Source of the DNA: Thalassospira lucentensis
GTDB lineage: Bacteria; Pseudomonadota; Alphaproteobacteria; Rhodospirillales; Thalassospiraceae
Direction of reading: 5' to 3'
Length of the DNA: 64,000 bases
NCBI RefSeq assembly: GCF_011806425.1
Contig: NZ_JAATOV010000001.1
Coordinates: forward strand, 868,001-932,000
Below the pieces are notes generated by a model. It had not been told where the DNA came from, did not search any database, and saw nothing but the letters and a program-made list of their open reading frames with translations. Within the stretch, counting starts at the first letter, position 1. The number at the start of each line of letters is the position of its first letter. This document shows positions 17,565 through 26,334 of the stretch, piece by piece. The translations under genes were made by a program, and so were the position numbers.

Positions 17565-19112
17565 ATGACAGAAAATCAGGTTTCGAAAGAGTCCGGTGAC
17601 GAGATGTTTGGTCCGTTTTTATTTGCGCGCGGTGGCGACAGCACAAAAATCCGGCTTGCTGCCCTGATTGTGGCGCCAGACGGGGCGGAAATCCAAGAAT
17701 TACGCGCGATGGATGGCGATCCAGTGTCGCCGCAAAGGCTTGCGGCCCTTTTTGGGCGCACCTATTGGCGATTTGACTTTGAACTGCCTGCATCCGCGGA
17801 TGCACAATATAGTTTCGGAAGCGAAACATATGCAGTTTGTGCCGATATGGGATCGGATTTACATATCGGCTTTGTGTCGTGCAACGGTCAGGAAGAAGGT
17901 GATCTTGACCGCCCGGTAGAGGAGCGCAATGCGCTTTGGGCGGACTTGGCCGAGCAGCATAAAAAGCGGCCTTTTGCGCTGTTGCTGCATGGGGGCGATC
18001 AGATTTATGCCGATGGGGTTTGGCATTGCCACCCTGAGATCGAGGCATGGCTTGACGCGCGCCGTCGGCAAAGGTTGGCGACGGCATTTTCCGATGAGAT
18101 GCGCGACGCGGTTTTGAAATTCTATCTTGATCATTATCTGACGATCTATAACCAGCCACAGATCGCCCATATGCTGGCGCGCGTGCCGTCGCTTATGATG
18201 TGGGATGATCATGATATTTTTGATGGCTGGGGCAGCCATAAAAAGTGGTTCCAAGGATCGGCGGTGGCCAAGGGCATGTTTGCCTGCGCCCGCGATGCAT
18301 TTTGTTTGATGCAACTATGTGCGGCCCCTGCGGCGGATGTTGATTTGCTTGGGGTGGTTGATCCCAAACAACAGGACGCGGTGGAACGTAAAACCGGTCT
18401 TGCCAATAAATCCGAACATGATCCCCTGCCCGACATGATTTTGGACCGCGCGGGACGCAGTTTTGCGTGGCGGGTGGATTATCCGGGGATGACGTTAATT
18501 GCGCCTGATCTTCGGTCTGAACGGACACCCGACGTGATTATGGGCGATACGGGGTGGCGCGATCTTGTGCCGGCGCTTGAAACCATTCCTGACGGCAATC
18601 GTATTTTGCTGATGTCGACGGTGCCGGTGATTGGACCGCGGCTGTCGTTGGTGGAATTCTTTTTGTATATGCTGCCAAAGCCGCAAAAATACGAAGATGA
18701 CCTGCGCGATCAGTGGCAAAGCCGCTGGCACCGGCGCGAATGGTGCAAGATGTTGGAATTGCTTGAACGCATTGCCAACGATCATGATCACGAAATCACG
18801 GTATTGTCGGGTGAAATCCATGTTGCCACCCGTGGGACGTTTGAAACCAAGGGCAAAACCATTCACCAATTGGTGGCATCGGGCATTTCGCACACCGCCC
18901 CACCCCAGGCCTTTGCCCGCGGTTTGGGATTGCTGGCCTGGATTGGCGATAATCCGTTGCCCAACCGTCCGACACGGTTAAAACCACTGCCTGATCGCAA
19001 AGGTGTCTATTGTGCGGCGCGAAATTACCTTACACTGTCGCGTAATGATAAAAAGTGGGGTGCGAAATGGCATCTCGAAGGGATTGGCTGGACACCTGAC
19101 CTGACGATTTAG
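17565..19112 (+). CDS. PhoD-like metallophosphatase
   Basis: This 515-residue protein is a PhoD/metallophosphatase superfamily member. The conserved metal-ligand motifs are HGGDQIYAD (about residue 144), MMWDDHDIFDGWGSHKKW (about 212-230) and LSGEIHVATRG (about 410). An N-terminal beta-sandwich-like region of about 100 residues precedes the catalytic domain. Classical PhoD enzymes are Tat-exported phosphodiesterases, but this N-terminus (MTENQVSKESGDEMFGPFLF) has no signal peptide or twin arginine, so it is probably cytoplasmic. AGGA lies 5 bases before the ATG. Substrate unknown. A glutathione S-transferase gene follows 70 bases on. Confidence 0.85.
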   Translation: MTENQVSKESGDEMFGPFLFARGGDSTKIRLAALIVAPDGAEIQELRAMDGDPVSPQRLAALFGRTYWRFDFELPASADAQYSFGSETYAVCADMGSDLHIGFVSCNGQEEGDLDRPVEERNALWADLAEQHKKRPFALLLHGGDQIYADGVWHCHPEIEAWLDARRRQRLATAFSDEMRDAVLKFYLDHYLTIYNQPQIAHMLARVPSLMMWDDHDIFDGWGSHKKWFQGSAVAKGMFACARDAFCLMQLCAAPAADVDLLGVVDPKQQDAVERKTGLANKSEHDPLPDMILDRAGRSFAWRVDYPGMTLIAPDLRSERTPDVIMGDTGWRDLVPALETIPDGNRILLMSTVPVIGPRLSLVEFFLYMLPKPQKYEDDLRDQWQSRWHRREWCKMLELLERIANDHDHEITVLSGEIHVATRGTFETKGKTIHQLVASGISHTAPPQAFARGLGLLAWIGDNPLPNRPTRLKPLPDRKGVYCAARNYLTLSRNDKKWGAKWHLEGIGWTPDLTI

Positions 19113-19182
19113 ACTGTTTTTTTTGGGACCCCTGAAAAGACAGCCGTATCAGACGGTCGATCACGGCAAGGGACTTTGAACG

Positions 19183-19824
19183 ATGCAGCTTTATTATTCA
19201 CCAACATCACCGTTTTCGCGCAAGGTGCGCGTGGCAATGCGCGAACTGGATTTGGAAAAGGACGTCAGTGAAATCCTGATCGATCCTTGGACCGATGATG
19301 CACTTCGTGCGCATAATCCGCTGTCAAAGGTGCCGACCTTGATCCTGCCGGATGGTATGGCGGTTTATGAATCCGCGGTGATTTGTGATTACCTTGATCA
19401 GGTGGCACGCGCTTCCGGGACGTCGTCTGGCATCATCCCGCTTGAAGGCGCTGCACGGCTGAATGCCTTGAAATGGCAGGGACTTGCCGATGGTATGATG
19501 GCCGCAACCGGGCGGTTATTTGCCGACGCACAGCGCCCCGAAGATGATCGTTCTGACACCGTAATGGAACGTCAAGCCCAAGCGGTTCAAAGCAGTATTG
19601 ATGCGATTTTGGATGGATTGGCGTCGTTGCGGACTGAAGATGCGCATTTGGGCACCTATTCGGTGTTGGTCGGCCTGTATTATATTGATTTTCGGTGGCC
19701 CGACCGGCGGTTTGACATTCCGGTGCGGGTGCGCGACTGGATGGCGATCATGTCTGAACGGGAATCTTTTGCGGAAACGCTTTTCCACCTGCCCCATGAT
19801 ACCGATCCGGCACCAATTGATTAA
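19183..19824 (+). CDS. Glutathione S-transferase family protein
   Basis: The 213-residue protein has a thioredoxin-like N-terminal domain (about residues 1-78) with YSPTSPFSRKVRVAMRE, the LSKVPTLILPDG cis-proline motif and the ESAVICDYLD glutathione-contact motif. An all-helical C-terminal domain follows. The serine-rich TSPFSRKV stretch suggests a Ser-type or YfcF/beta-like subgroup. The substrate is not known. It probably detoxifies electrophiles or acts on glutathione adducts, and gshB lies 2.3 kb upstream. Confidence 0.9.
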   Translation: MQLYYSPTSPFSRKVRVAMRELDLEKDVSEILIDPWTDDALRAHNPLSKVPTLILPDGMAVYESAVICDYLDQVARASGTSSGIIPLEGAARLNALKWQGLADGMMAATGRLFADAQRPEDDRSDTVMERQAQAVQSSIDAILDGLASLRTEDAHLGTYSVLVGLYYIDFRWPDRRFDIPVRVRDWMAIMSERESFAETLFHLPHDTDPAPID

Positions 19825-19907
19825 GGCGGCTGGGTGAAAGCCATCGCCCCGCAAGGCAGATTGCGTTATGATGCGGTTTGCCCACTTTTTCGATGAAAAG
19901 AGCCTAT

Positions 19908-20135
19908 ATGACCGAACCGACGATCACCAAAGGAATGCGCGAACGTGCCTGGATCCGTGCCGATAAGATTGACGGCGAAGATCCCCGCGAAGTGCGTAAG
20001 CACAAGGAAAGCGGCATCACGATGAAAAAAGAAAGCTTTGGCAAGTTTCGCAATTTCGGCTGGACCGTGGTCAATGAAGAAGCAGTCCCGTGCCGCAAGG
20101 AATTCTTGCCACCCCGCGAAGATGGCAGCGCGTAA
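19908..20135 (+). CDS. Small conserved-looking hypothetical protein
   Basis: This 75-residue soluble, charged protein starts MTEPTITKGMRERAWIRADK. I chose the ATG at 19908 because AAGAG lies 6 bases upstream and the sequence from here looks protein-like. In-frame ATGs further upstream at 19893 and 19878 are alternatives. There is no signal peptide, membrane segment or recognised domain. A hairpin downstream separates it from a convergent gene. Confidence 0.6.
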   Translation: MTEPTITKGMRERAWIRADKIDGEDPREVRKHKESGITMKKESFGKFRNFGWTVVNEEAVPCRKEFLPPREDGSA

Positions 20136-20160
20136 AACTTTCCCCGAACAGTTTTGAACA

Positions 20161-20194
20161 GAACAAGGCCGCAACGTGATTGCGACCTTGTTTG
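20161..20194. terminator. Bidirectional terminator-like hairpin
   Basis: AACAAGG-CGCA and TGCG-CCTTGTT pair with one bulge each side around a short loop. The hairpin lies between two convergent genes. Confidence 0.65.
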
Positions 20195-20216
20195 CGTTTA
20201 GCTAACCGTTAGGTGG

Positions 20217-20567
20217 TTAGCAGCCACATGCCGCCCCATAATCGGTGCAGATTTCTGCGATCTTTGCCGTCAGGCGATCGGCACCCTTGTTGTTGGCGTC
20301 GAGACATGCATTCCCGGCCTTGGAAACGGATAGTCCGCCCTTATCGAGAAAGTTAATGCGATTGCCTTTGTTTTTGCTGGGGCTGTAGGTGATAAACCGA
20401 CTGCCGCAATGCAAATGTGGGTACTTATCGCCAAAACCGTCACGCTCGGGAACCTTTCCGTAAAAGTCGTTACCGTTACAATAGCTTTTCAAGCTGGCTG
20501 CTTGTGCCGATTGTGCTGCGACAAGTAGTCCGGCGGCGATGGCAATCATCGGGATCATGGTTTTCAT
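20217..20567 (-). CDS. Small secreted six-cysteine protein, function unknown
   Basis: The 116-residue precursor has a textbook signal peptide (residues 1-23, cleavage after AQAA or nearby). The mature part is about 93 residues with six cysteines (in SYCN, LHCG, NACL, EICT, AACG and the C-terminal GC), enough for three disulfides in the periplasm or outside. GGAGACAG precedes the ATG. I do not recognise the family. No partner gene is obvious, and the neighbour to the right is another unknown. Confidence 0.65.
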   Translation of the reverse strand: MKTMIPMIAIAAGLLVAAQSAQAASLKSYCNGNDFYGKVPERDGFGDKYPHLHCGSRFITYSPSKNKGNRINFLDKGGLSVSKAGNACLDANNKGADRLTAKIAEICTDYGAACGC

Positions 20568-20740
20568 GACTGTCTCCTGTTGAGGAAGGCGGCACTGCCG
20601 AAGCGGTTTTCACAGCGAAAAATTCACAAGTTCAGGAAACAAACGTCTTATGGGGGAGAAATGACTCTAAGACGTCGTTTTCGCATGTGAAATGTCGATG
20701 GAAGGTTCGTTCGGCAGGCCGTCAGGTTTATTTCGACAGA

Positions 20741-21079
20741 TTATTCCGCCGCTTCGAGGCGACCGGGGCCGGAATAGACATAGGCTTTGCTCGGCGCGAC
20801 CAAGAATTCTTCGTTCTTGTTATTGTTGGGATGCACTTTGAAAAACACCCCAGACGCGGCAACCGTGCCATATGAACCCGACGCGATCAGCGTTTTCTGG
20901 GCCGGGACCCAGTTGACCAGATCGCTGTAGTTATAGACATGGAACGTCACAGGCTTACCTGAGTTGTTAAAAATAACCGCTCCGTCGACCGCAGCCCCTG
21001 CGATCAATTTTCCGATATCTTGGCTGGCAAGTTTGTGGAACTTGTTCAGATCAATTGTGCCTTCGATTTCAACACCCAT
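20741..21079 (-). CDS. Small beta-rich protein of unknown function
   Basis: The 112-residue protein starts at the ATG at 21079, where AGGAGA sits upstream. The longer open frame to 21547 runs through the opposite regulator gene and is not credible. It has no signal peptide. Residues 15-110 look like a compact beta-sandwich (AAVDGAVIFNNSGKPVTFHV, then SGSYGTVAASGVFFKVHP) with many Val, Phe, Gly and Asn. This resembles nonpolar-lipid or membrane-interacting small beta proteins found sporadically in bacteria and eukaryotes, but I cannot name a family. A regulator gene begins 223 bases away in the opposite direction. Confidence 0.6.
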   Translation of the reverse strand: MGVEIEGTIDLNKFHKLASQDIGKLIAGAAVDGAVIFNNSGKPVTFHVYNYSDLVNWVPAQKTLIASGSYGTVAASGVFFKVHPNNNKNEEFLVAPSKAYVYSGPGRLEAAE

Positions 21080-21302
21080 TGTATTTCTCCTGGTTTGGTG
21101 GGGTGCGGTTGTGTCGTCAGGACAGAATTGACGGCGCCGTTTTCCCACCCAATGAAAATTAAAGTGCTTATCAGCAGGGTTATTGGCCTCCCTGTCCTGC
21201 AACTTATAATTTTGTTTCCAGAGGAATGTCGTTTGCAAAAACAGTCCGAAAAATAAGGGCTGAAAATGGAAATTATTTTCCGTAAAAAAGGATTCTGATT
21301 CT

Positions 21303-21632
21303 GTGGAGAGCGTTGATTCGAGACGGTTTGCCGATCTTATTTCTGAGGCATTGCGTGAGGAATTTGGGGGCAATCGAAGCTCGGTCAAAACAATTGCCCG
21401 GCTGATTGATGCGAACGAACGTTCGGTTAAAAACTGGTTCGATGGCACGAATGGGCCAAACGGCGAATTTTTGGTGCGGTTGTGCCGCCATTCTGATCGG
21501 GTGCTTGAGGTGGTTCTTCTGCAGTCGGGGCACGCAGAGCTTATCAAAGTGCGAAAACTGGCTTTGGTGCGCGAAGGGCTGCATCAGATGTTGGAGATTC
21601 TTGATGAAATCGAATTTTCAAACGCTGACTAG
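21303..21632 (+). CDS. Small HTH (Cro/CI-like) DNA-binding protein
   Basis: This 109-residue protein probably starts at a GTG. Residues 8-60 fit a helix-turn-helix: LREEFGGN, then SSVKTIARLIDANERSVKNWFDGTNGPNGEFLVRL, with the typical turn and recognition helix around SVKNWFDG. The rest is helical and may dimerise. It faces away from the 20741-21079 gene across a 223-base spacer, so it may regulate that gene and itself. No phage genes are seen nearby. Confidence 0.65.
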   Translation: MESVDSRRFADLISEALREEFGGNRSSVKTIARLIDANERSVKNWFDGTNGPNGEFLVRLCRHSDRVLEVVLLQSGHAELIKVRKLALVREGLHQMLEILDEIEFSNAD

Positions 21633-21777
21633 ATCGCTGCAAAATCTTCGCAAGCATTTAACGTAAAACAACTTTTGGCTTTGTGTGCGGCGCTTAAGAC
21701 AGCACGGGCCAGCACAGGTGCATTTGTCTGATGGAAAATCGGGAGATGGGGCACCCTTTAAGCCAAACCAAACCAAA

Positions 21778-21810
21778 GTAAAAAGCCTGACCGGCATATA
21801 CCGGCCAGGC
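21778..21810 (-). terminator. Terminator after the SDR gene
   Basis: GCCTGACCGG (21785-21794) pairs with CCGGCCAGGC (21801-21810) except for one mismatch. Leftward it is followed by TTTTT. It lies just past the SDR stop. Confidence 0.8.
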
Positions 21811-21817
21811 AATTGGC

Positions 21818-22573
21818 TTAGATCGTTTGGCCGCCGGAAACTTCGATCCGTTGACCGGTAACCCAGCGGTTGTCATCGCGCAGCAGGCTGGAAATCATGG
21901 GGCCAATATCATCGGGCACGCCGACACGACCCAGTGCGGTCATATTTGCAAATGCTTCGTTATATTCGGGCGTGTCGCGGACAGCACCGCCGAGAAAATC
22001 GGTTTCGATTGCGCCCGGCGCAACACAGTTGGCTGTGATACCGCGTTCGCCCAATTCTTTGGCAAGATAAACCGTTAGAATCTCGATGGCCCCCTTGGCA
22101 GCGGAATACGCAGAGAAACCGGGGAAGGAGACACGTGTCAGCCCCGAAGAATAGGTGATGATCCGCCCACCATCGGCAAGGATCGGCAACAATGCCTGCA
22201 CCAAGAAGAAAACGCCTTTGACATGCACGTCAAACAACGTGTCGAACTGTTGTTCGGTGGTTTCCGCAAAGGGGGTCATTTCGCCGTGGCCGGCATTGTT
22301 GATCAGGTGATCGAAGGTACTGCGGCCAAATGTTTTCTCAAGCGTGGTTTTGACAGCGTCTGCAAAGGTCGAAAAGCTCGAGATTTTCGTGACATCAAGC
22401 TGCAAGGCGACTGCTTTTTGGCCCAATGCCTTGATTTCTTCGACGACTTCTTGCGCTTGGGCTTCGTTGCTGCGGTAGGCAACGATGACGTCGCCGCCTG
22501 CTTTTGCAATACTCAGTGCTGTGTTGCGGCCAAGTCCACGGTTCGCACCGGTAATCAGGGAAATTTTAGACAT
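21818..22573 (-). CDS. Short-chain dehydrogenase/reductase (SDR)
   Basis: The 251-residue protein is a classical SDR using NAD(P)H. It has the cofactor motif TGANRGLG (residues 8-15), NNAG near 92-95, the catalytic YSAAK (Tyr156 and Lys160) and the SGGQ end typical of the FabG-like group. The start at 22573 has GGAGAT upstream, and the open frame beyond is shadow. It is divergent from an AraC-type regulator 171 bases away, a common pairing in which the regulator controls the enzyme. The substrate is unknown. Confidence 0.9.
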   Translation of the reverse strand: MSKISLITGANRGLGRNTALSIAKAGGDVIVAYRSNEAQAQEVVEEIKALGQKAVALQLDVTKISSFSTFADAVKTTLEKTFGRSTFDHLINNAGHGEMTPFAETTEQQFDTLFDVHVKGVFFLVQALLPILADGGRIITYSSGLTRVSFPGFSAYSAAKGAIEILTVYLAKELGERGITANCVAPGAIETDFLGGAVRDTPEYNEAFANMTALGRVGVPDDIGPMISSLLRDDNRWVTGQRIEVSGGQTI

Positions 22574-22716
22574 GCGTATCTCCTGTGTCTGTAACGATGC
22601 CAGCAAGATATCGGTGATTGGGGCGGCGGTGTTGCCTGTCTCTCTGAAATTTTTGCCTGTTTGTCTTTGTTTGGCAAAATAACTTGCGGTAATGGTCGAA
22701 ATCCTTACCTATTCAT

Positions 22717-22732
22717 CCAATCAGATGATTGG
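22717..22732. promoter_or_regulatory. Palindrome before the AraC-family gene
   Basis: CCAATCAGATGATTGG is a dyad with 6-bp arms. It overlaps the ribosome-binding region of the AraC gene in the SDR/AraC spacer and may be an autoregulatory site. Only its position supports this. Confidence 0.3.
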
Positions 22733-22743
22733 AAAAGACCCAA

Positions 22744-23628
22744 ATGAGCCGTTCTCTTCTTGACCTTGTGGGGCGTTATGCGGATGCCCATGCCGATCCG
22801 TTAGGGGTTTCGCAAACGCCGGTTGGCGGACTTTCCATGGTGCGCGCGATATATCCCGGCGAGCTGCAAGTTGCCATCAACCGGCCCCTTGTCGCGATGG
22901 TTCTGCAAGGTCGAAAAACGGTGACGATGGGTTCTGAGAGTTTTGAGTTGAGCCCGGGCGAAGCGCTTTTGATTTCTGCCGACGTTCCGACCGTAAGCCA
23001 GATTACGCAAGCCAGTCAGGCGGCCCCGTATTATGCACTTGTGCTAGAGATCGACCTTTCCATCATCAATGAAATCGCGGACGCCATTGTTCTGCCACCG
23101 GGACAAAGCGGCCCCATTTCTGTGGAGCCATTTGATCCCAACATCGAAGATGTTGCTGTGCGATTGATGCGGCTTTTGGATCGGTCAGGCGCGATTTCGG
23201 TTCTGGGGGATGGTCTTTTAAAAGAAATGCACTATTGGGTGCTTTCGGGACGTCATAGCGCTGCAATCCGGCGTTTGGGCGCCACCAACGGGCATGCGCA
23301 ACGCATTTCCAAGGCGATCGGACTGATTAGGCAGCACTATGCCCAAGCGATCCGGGTGAATGAGCTGGCCGCCGCGGCAGGAATGAGTGTTTCCTCGTTC
23401 CATCAACATTTCCGGGCCGCAACAACCTTGTCGCCGTTGCAGTTTCAAAAACAATTACGTTTGATCGAAGCCCGTCGCCAGATGGTTGCAAAAGGTACGA
23501 ATATTGCCGATGCAGCCTATGCCGTTGGCTACGAAAGCGTCCCCCAATTCACGCGCGAATATAGCCGCCTTTTTGGTGTCCCGCCCGGACGAGACCTGCG
23601 CCAATCAAAGTTGGACGCAGCAGGGTAA
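22744..23628 (+). CDS. AraC family transcriptional regulator
   Basis: This 294-residue regulator has an AraC N-terminal domain of the PF06719 type (about residues 30-170, including MVLQGRKTVTMGSE and GEALLISADVPTVSQI) and a C-terminal two-helix-turn-helix domain. The latter is seen in IRVNELAAAAGMSVSSFHQHF and then NIADAAYAVGYESVPQFTREYSRLFG. It starts at the ATG at 22744 behind GGAAAAG. It is divergent from an SDR gene that it probably controls. Regulators of this type often pair with oxidoreductases. Confidence 0.9.
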   Translation: MSRSLLDLVGRYADAHADPLGVSQTPVGGLSMVRAIYPGELQVAINRPLVAMVLQGRKTVTMGSESFELSPGEALLISADVPTVSQITQASQAAPYYALVLEIDLSIINEIADAIVLPPGQSGPISVEPFDPNIEDVAVRLMRLLDRSGAISVLGDGLLKEMHYWVLSGRHSAAIRRLGATNGHAQRISKAIGLIRQHYAQAIRVNELAAAAGMSVSSFHQHFRAATTLSPLQFQKQLRLIEARRQMVAKGTNIADAAYAVGYESVPQFTREYSRLFGVPPGRDLRQSKLDAAG

Positions 23629-23677
23629 AACCAGACGCAGCACAATCTTTTCACAGTAATCGGCCCTGCTCTTCCAG

Positions 23678-23848
23678 ATGATCCTCCGACTGGTTGGCTG
23701 TGCGCAAGCCATTGAGGAAAAAGGATATGTTGCCTTGGCCCCGTTTCCCGTCGAATTGGTGCAACGTGGGCGTATGGGGGCGGTTTCTGAGAAATCCATT
23801 AATTACGAAAACGAAATGTTTTTATGTTTTCGTCTTTTAACATCCTGA
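23678..23848 (+). pseudogene. Possible remnant of a LysR-type regulator C-terminus
   Basis: A 56-codon frame reads MILRLVGCAQAIEEKGYVAL, then APFPVELVQRG, RMGAVSEKS and ENEMFLCFR. It resembles the substrate-binding-domain end of GcvA-type LysR regulators, where a stretch like GVALAPFPLV...L.RGRLV is usual. There is no ribosome-binding site, DNA-binding domain or full length, so it is best read as a decayed fragment. The resemblance is from memory, not from a search. Confidence 0.35.
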
Positions 23849-23868
23849 TGGGTTTGCGGCACCAAACC

Positions 23869-24702
23869 TTATTTATGTACCGAGATAAGGCATTTGGCTG
23901 TTTGGGCATGATTTCCCGGGATATGGGCAATCGCACGGCTTTGGAAATGCAGGGTTTCGGCGTGTCCCGCTACTGTTATTTGACCGTTCTGGTTCGTCAT
24001 GCGCCGAATTCCCAAACTTGAAACCTTGCAACTCCAGGCATCGCCGTTTGAATCGATCATGAAGGCCCTTTGATTTTGGGCAATATGGTCGCCTGCGACG
24101 GGTGTGACAAAACGTGTGTTGATGTTTGTCTTGTCGATCTTAACATTCGGATGGTTCTGGCTTGCATGCTGAACTGAAATCGCGTCCGGGTGAATGGACA
24201 CATCAAGTGCGGTTGGTCTGGCGCCTAAATTGCGATCCTCTGTCGGGCGCTGTGATAGGGAATCAAATGAGACTTGTGGACCGATAGTCTGCCCGGCAGC
24301 ACCCGAGAACTGGTCATTGTAGCTTAGCGTGATGATCCTGCCGTCCGTGTGGATCGATTGTTCAAGCTGAAGCTCCATACGTTGAAGCATGGTGCCGGTC
24401 CCTGTTTGGAGTTGGAGAATATTGTAATTATAGGTGTTGGTGTCTGCGCTTGTGTTCGGCGAGCTTGTGACCTTTACCCGCCATTTGTTTTGATCGGAGA
24501 TATGAAACGTTTGCGATGTCGGATCCCATTGCCCATCAGTGAGCAGTCCTTCTGCATGTCCACGATCAAGAAAATGGATGAGCTTGGCGCAGATATCAGG
24601 ATGTTTGGGGGTGGCGCATTTGGGGCCAGCTGAAACTGGCGCAGCGCCAAACACGATCGCGTATCCCATCGCAATGGCCATATGCCATGATTTAATCGTC
24701 AT
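23869..24702 (-). CDS. Exported protein of unknown function, partner of the TpsB-like transporter
   Basis: The 277-residue precursor has a signal peptide (residues 1-25, ending VSAG). The mature part is beta-rich and hydrophilic with a Cys pair near the start (KCATPKHPDIC). A later SCKVSSLG segment and a final AKCLISVHK add two more cysteines. The ATG follows directly on the TAA of the upstream transporter gene, so the two are translationally linked. It is far smaller than filamentous TpsA substrates and lacks an obvious TPS domain. I do not recognise a family. It could be the secreted cargo or an accessory protein. Confidence 0.6.
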   Translation of the reverse strand: MTIKSWHMAIAMGYAIVFGAAPVSAGPKCATPKHPDICAKLIHFLDRGHAEGLLTDGQWDPTSQTFHISDQNKWRVKVTSSPNTSADTNTYNYNILQLQTGTGTMLQRMELQLEQSIHTDGRIITLSYNDQFSGAAGQTIGPQVSFDSLSQRPTEDRNLGARPTALDVSIHPDAISVQHASQNHPNVKIDKTNINTRFVTPVAGDHIAQNQRAFMIDSNGDAWSCKVSSLGIRRMTNQNGQITVAGHAETLHFQSRAIAHIPGNHAQTAKCLISVHK

Positions 24703-26223
24703 TTACCAACTCCACGTCAGTTTCATATATCCGACCGGGCCCGGAATACGGTCATTTGCATCTTCCATCAACGGCACACCGACGTAGCCATCAAGCAATA
24801 CCGATTGGGTCATGTTTATCTTTGCGCCGAACCCAATACTGACAAGGCCGTCGCTGCTTGGCCGTGTCGTGGTGTTTTGTTTCTTGTCGGGATTCTGAAC
24901 CATGCCGAAATCGGCAAAAACAAATGGAACGACGTGTTGGAAGATGTTTCCGGTAAAGTCGAATGCGTGTGCGGCTTCTATGGTTCCAAAAAAGCCTGAA
25001 TTCCCCGAAAATGCCGAAGATTCGTATCCGCGCAGGAAGTCGGTGCCCCCAAGCCCGATTGTCTTGGAATTTGGTGTGCCCGTCGTCGAGATTTGACCGT
25101 AACCTTCAAGGCGAAGTTCGGTTGCAGGTGAAATGGCCGAGAGCGGTTGAATGTAGCCTGAACCAAGTTGCAGGTGATAAAAATCCCCGTCATCAGCATC
25201 GATGTAGGAATCTGTGTCGCCGCCGCCCAAGGTCACAGCGACAGCAAAACTCGACCCTGTTTGGCTCTGATAGCTGTGAAACAAAGACAGGTCGACTGTC
25301 CAGGTGTTCGTATCACCGACGCCCGACGTGTCGTCAGAAATATAATCGAGATTGCCGACCAGATAAGTTGACCGGTCGTGATAACGGGTAACCGGATAGC
25401 CAAGCGTGAATACTGCGAATTGCCCGAAAAAGTCATGATTGGTTACGATACCCGGGTCGATGGTAAAACCTGTACTGGTGATCTCGGCAGTTGATTCACC
25501 CCTTACGTCTACTTCTGTTTCTATATCGCCATACCCGATTTCGGCATACGCACCTTGGTTTCCGATTGGCCTTTGATAGGCGGCAAATATGCTATGTTGT
25601 TCGGGTTTGCCGTCGCCATCAATGTAAACACCCTGAAAGCGCACGACGTCGCCCCCCGTTGCAACACCATAGAAATCTTGCTGAAGGTTGATGCGGTTCT
25701 GAGCAAACTGGTTTCGTGGTGTACTGTCGAACGAAAGCGCGCCGAACTGCCAGCGTTCGCTCCCGCTTACGACGACTTCAAAACTGTTCTCGCCTTCAAT
25801 GCGTTTGATGGCAAATGTCGCTGATACGCCGGGAAGATCGTTGATGAGGGCCAAAGCGCGATCAATTTCGGCCAGTCGCGGATTGTTGCGCACGTTTGAT
25901 AGCAAGTCTTTGATGGTACGTTCGGTATCCGGACCAAGATTTGTCACCGTTATCAAGGTGATCTTGCCCAGATCGACATGCAGATGCCGATCAGAGACCG
26001 TTGTAACAGTCGCAAGAATATAGCCACTCTGTTCCAAAGCGTGCAGCAGTTGGGCCGCAAGATCATTGATCGGTTGGTCTGGATCAATATTGAGATTCTC
26101 GATCAGGCCGGGTTCAAGCCCGGAGACCGTTACCCGCCCAGCGACATCATCGCTTTGTGCGCTTGCCGAGGTGATTGAAAAAAGCAAAAGCGCGATTACC
26201 AGAAATGGTCGAGCAATATCCAC
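24703..26223 (-). CDS. TpsB-type (FhaC/ShlB-like) outer-membrane transporter
   Basis: The 506-residue protein has a signal peptide (about 1-22), one or two POTRA-like domains (about residues 25-150, with LEQSGYILATVTTVSDRHLHVDLGKI), and a long beta-barrel. The barrel carries the family LRGY motif (FLRGYESSAF) near residue 400 and an aromatic C-terminus (LTWSW), as BAM-inserted barrels have. TpsB proteins secrete a partner across the outer membrane. The gene is followed immediately by a small exported protein, and no large TpsA gene is present in the window. A dyad about 110 bases upstream may be an operator. Confidence 0.85.
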   Translation of the reverse strand: MDIARPFLVIALLLFSITSASAQSDDVAGRVTVSGLEPGLIENLNIDPDQPINDLAAQLLHALEQSGYILATVTTVSDRHLHVDLGKITLITVTNLGPDTERTIKDLLSNVRNNPRLAEIDRALALINDLPGVSATFAIKRIEGENSFEVVVSGSERWQFGALSFDSTPRNQFAQNRINLQQDFYGVATGGDVVRFQGVYIDGDGKPEQHSIFAAYQRPIGNQGAYAEIGYGDIETEVDVRGESTAEITSTGFTIDPGIVTNHDFFGQFAVFTLGYPVTRYHDRSTYLVGNLDYISDDTSGVGDTNTWTVDLSLFHSYQSQTGSSFAVAVTLGGGDTDSYIDADDGDFYHLQLGSGYIQPLSAISPATELRLEGYGQISTTGTPNSKTIGLGGTDFLRGYESSAFSGNSGFFGTIEAAHAFDFTGNIFQHVVPFVFADFGMVQNPDKKQNTTTRPSSDGLVSIGFGAKINMTQSVLLDGYVGVPLMEDANDRIPGPVGYMKLTWSW

Positions 26224-26334
26224 CGAGCATCTTCCCCCCCAAGATGAAATTCAGACTTTTGGATTTAAGCCCGGAGGATGATTTTTAAAGGGTGCTGAGG
26301 TGAATTTTTAGTATTAATGGTTGAAAATAGAATT

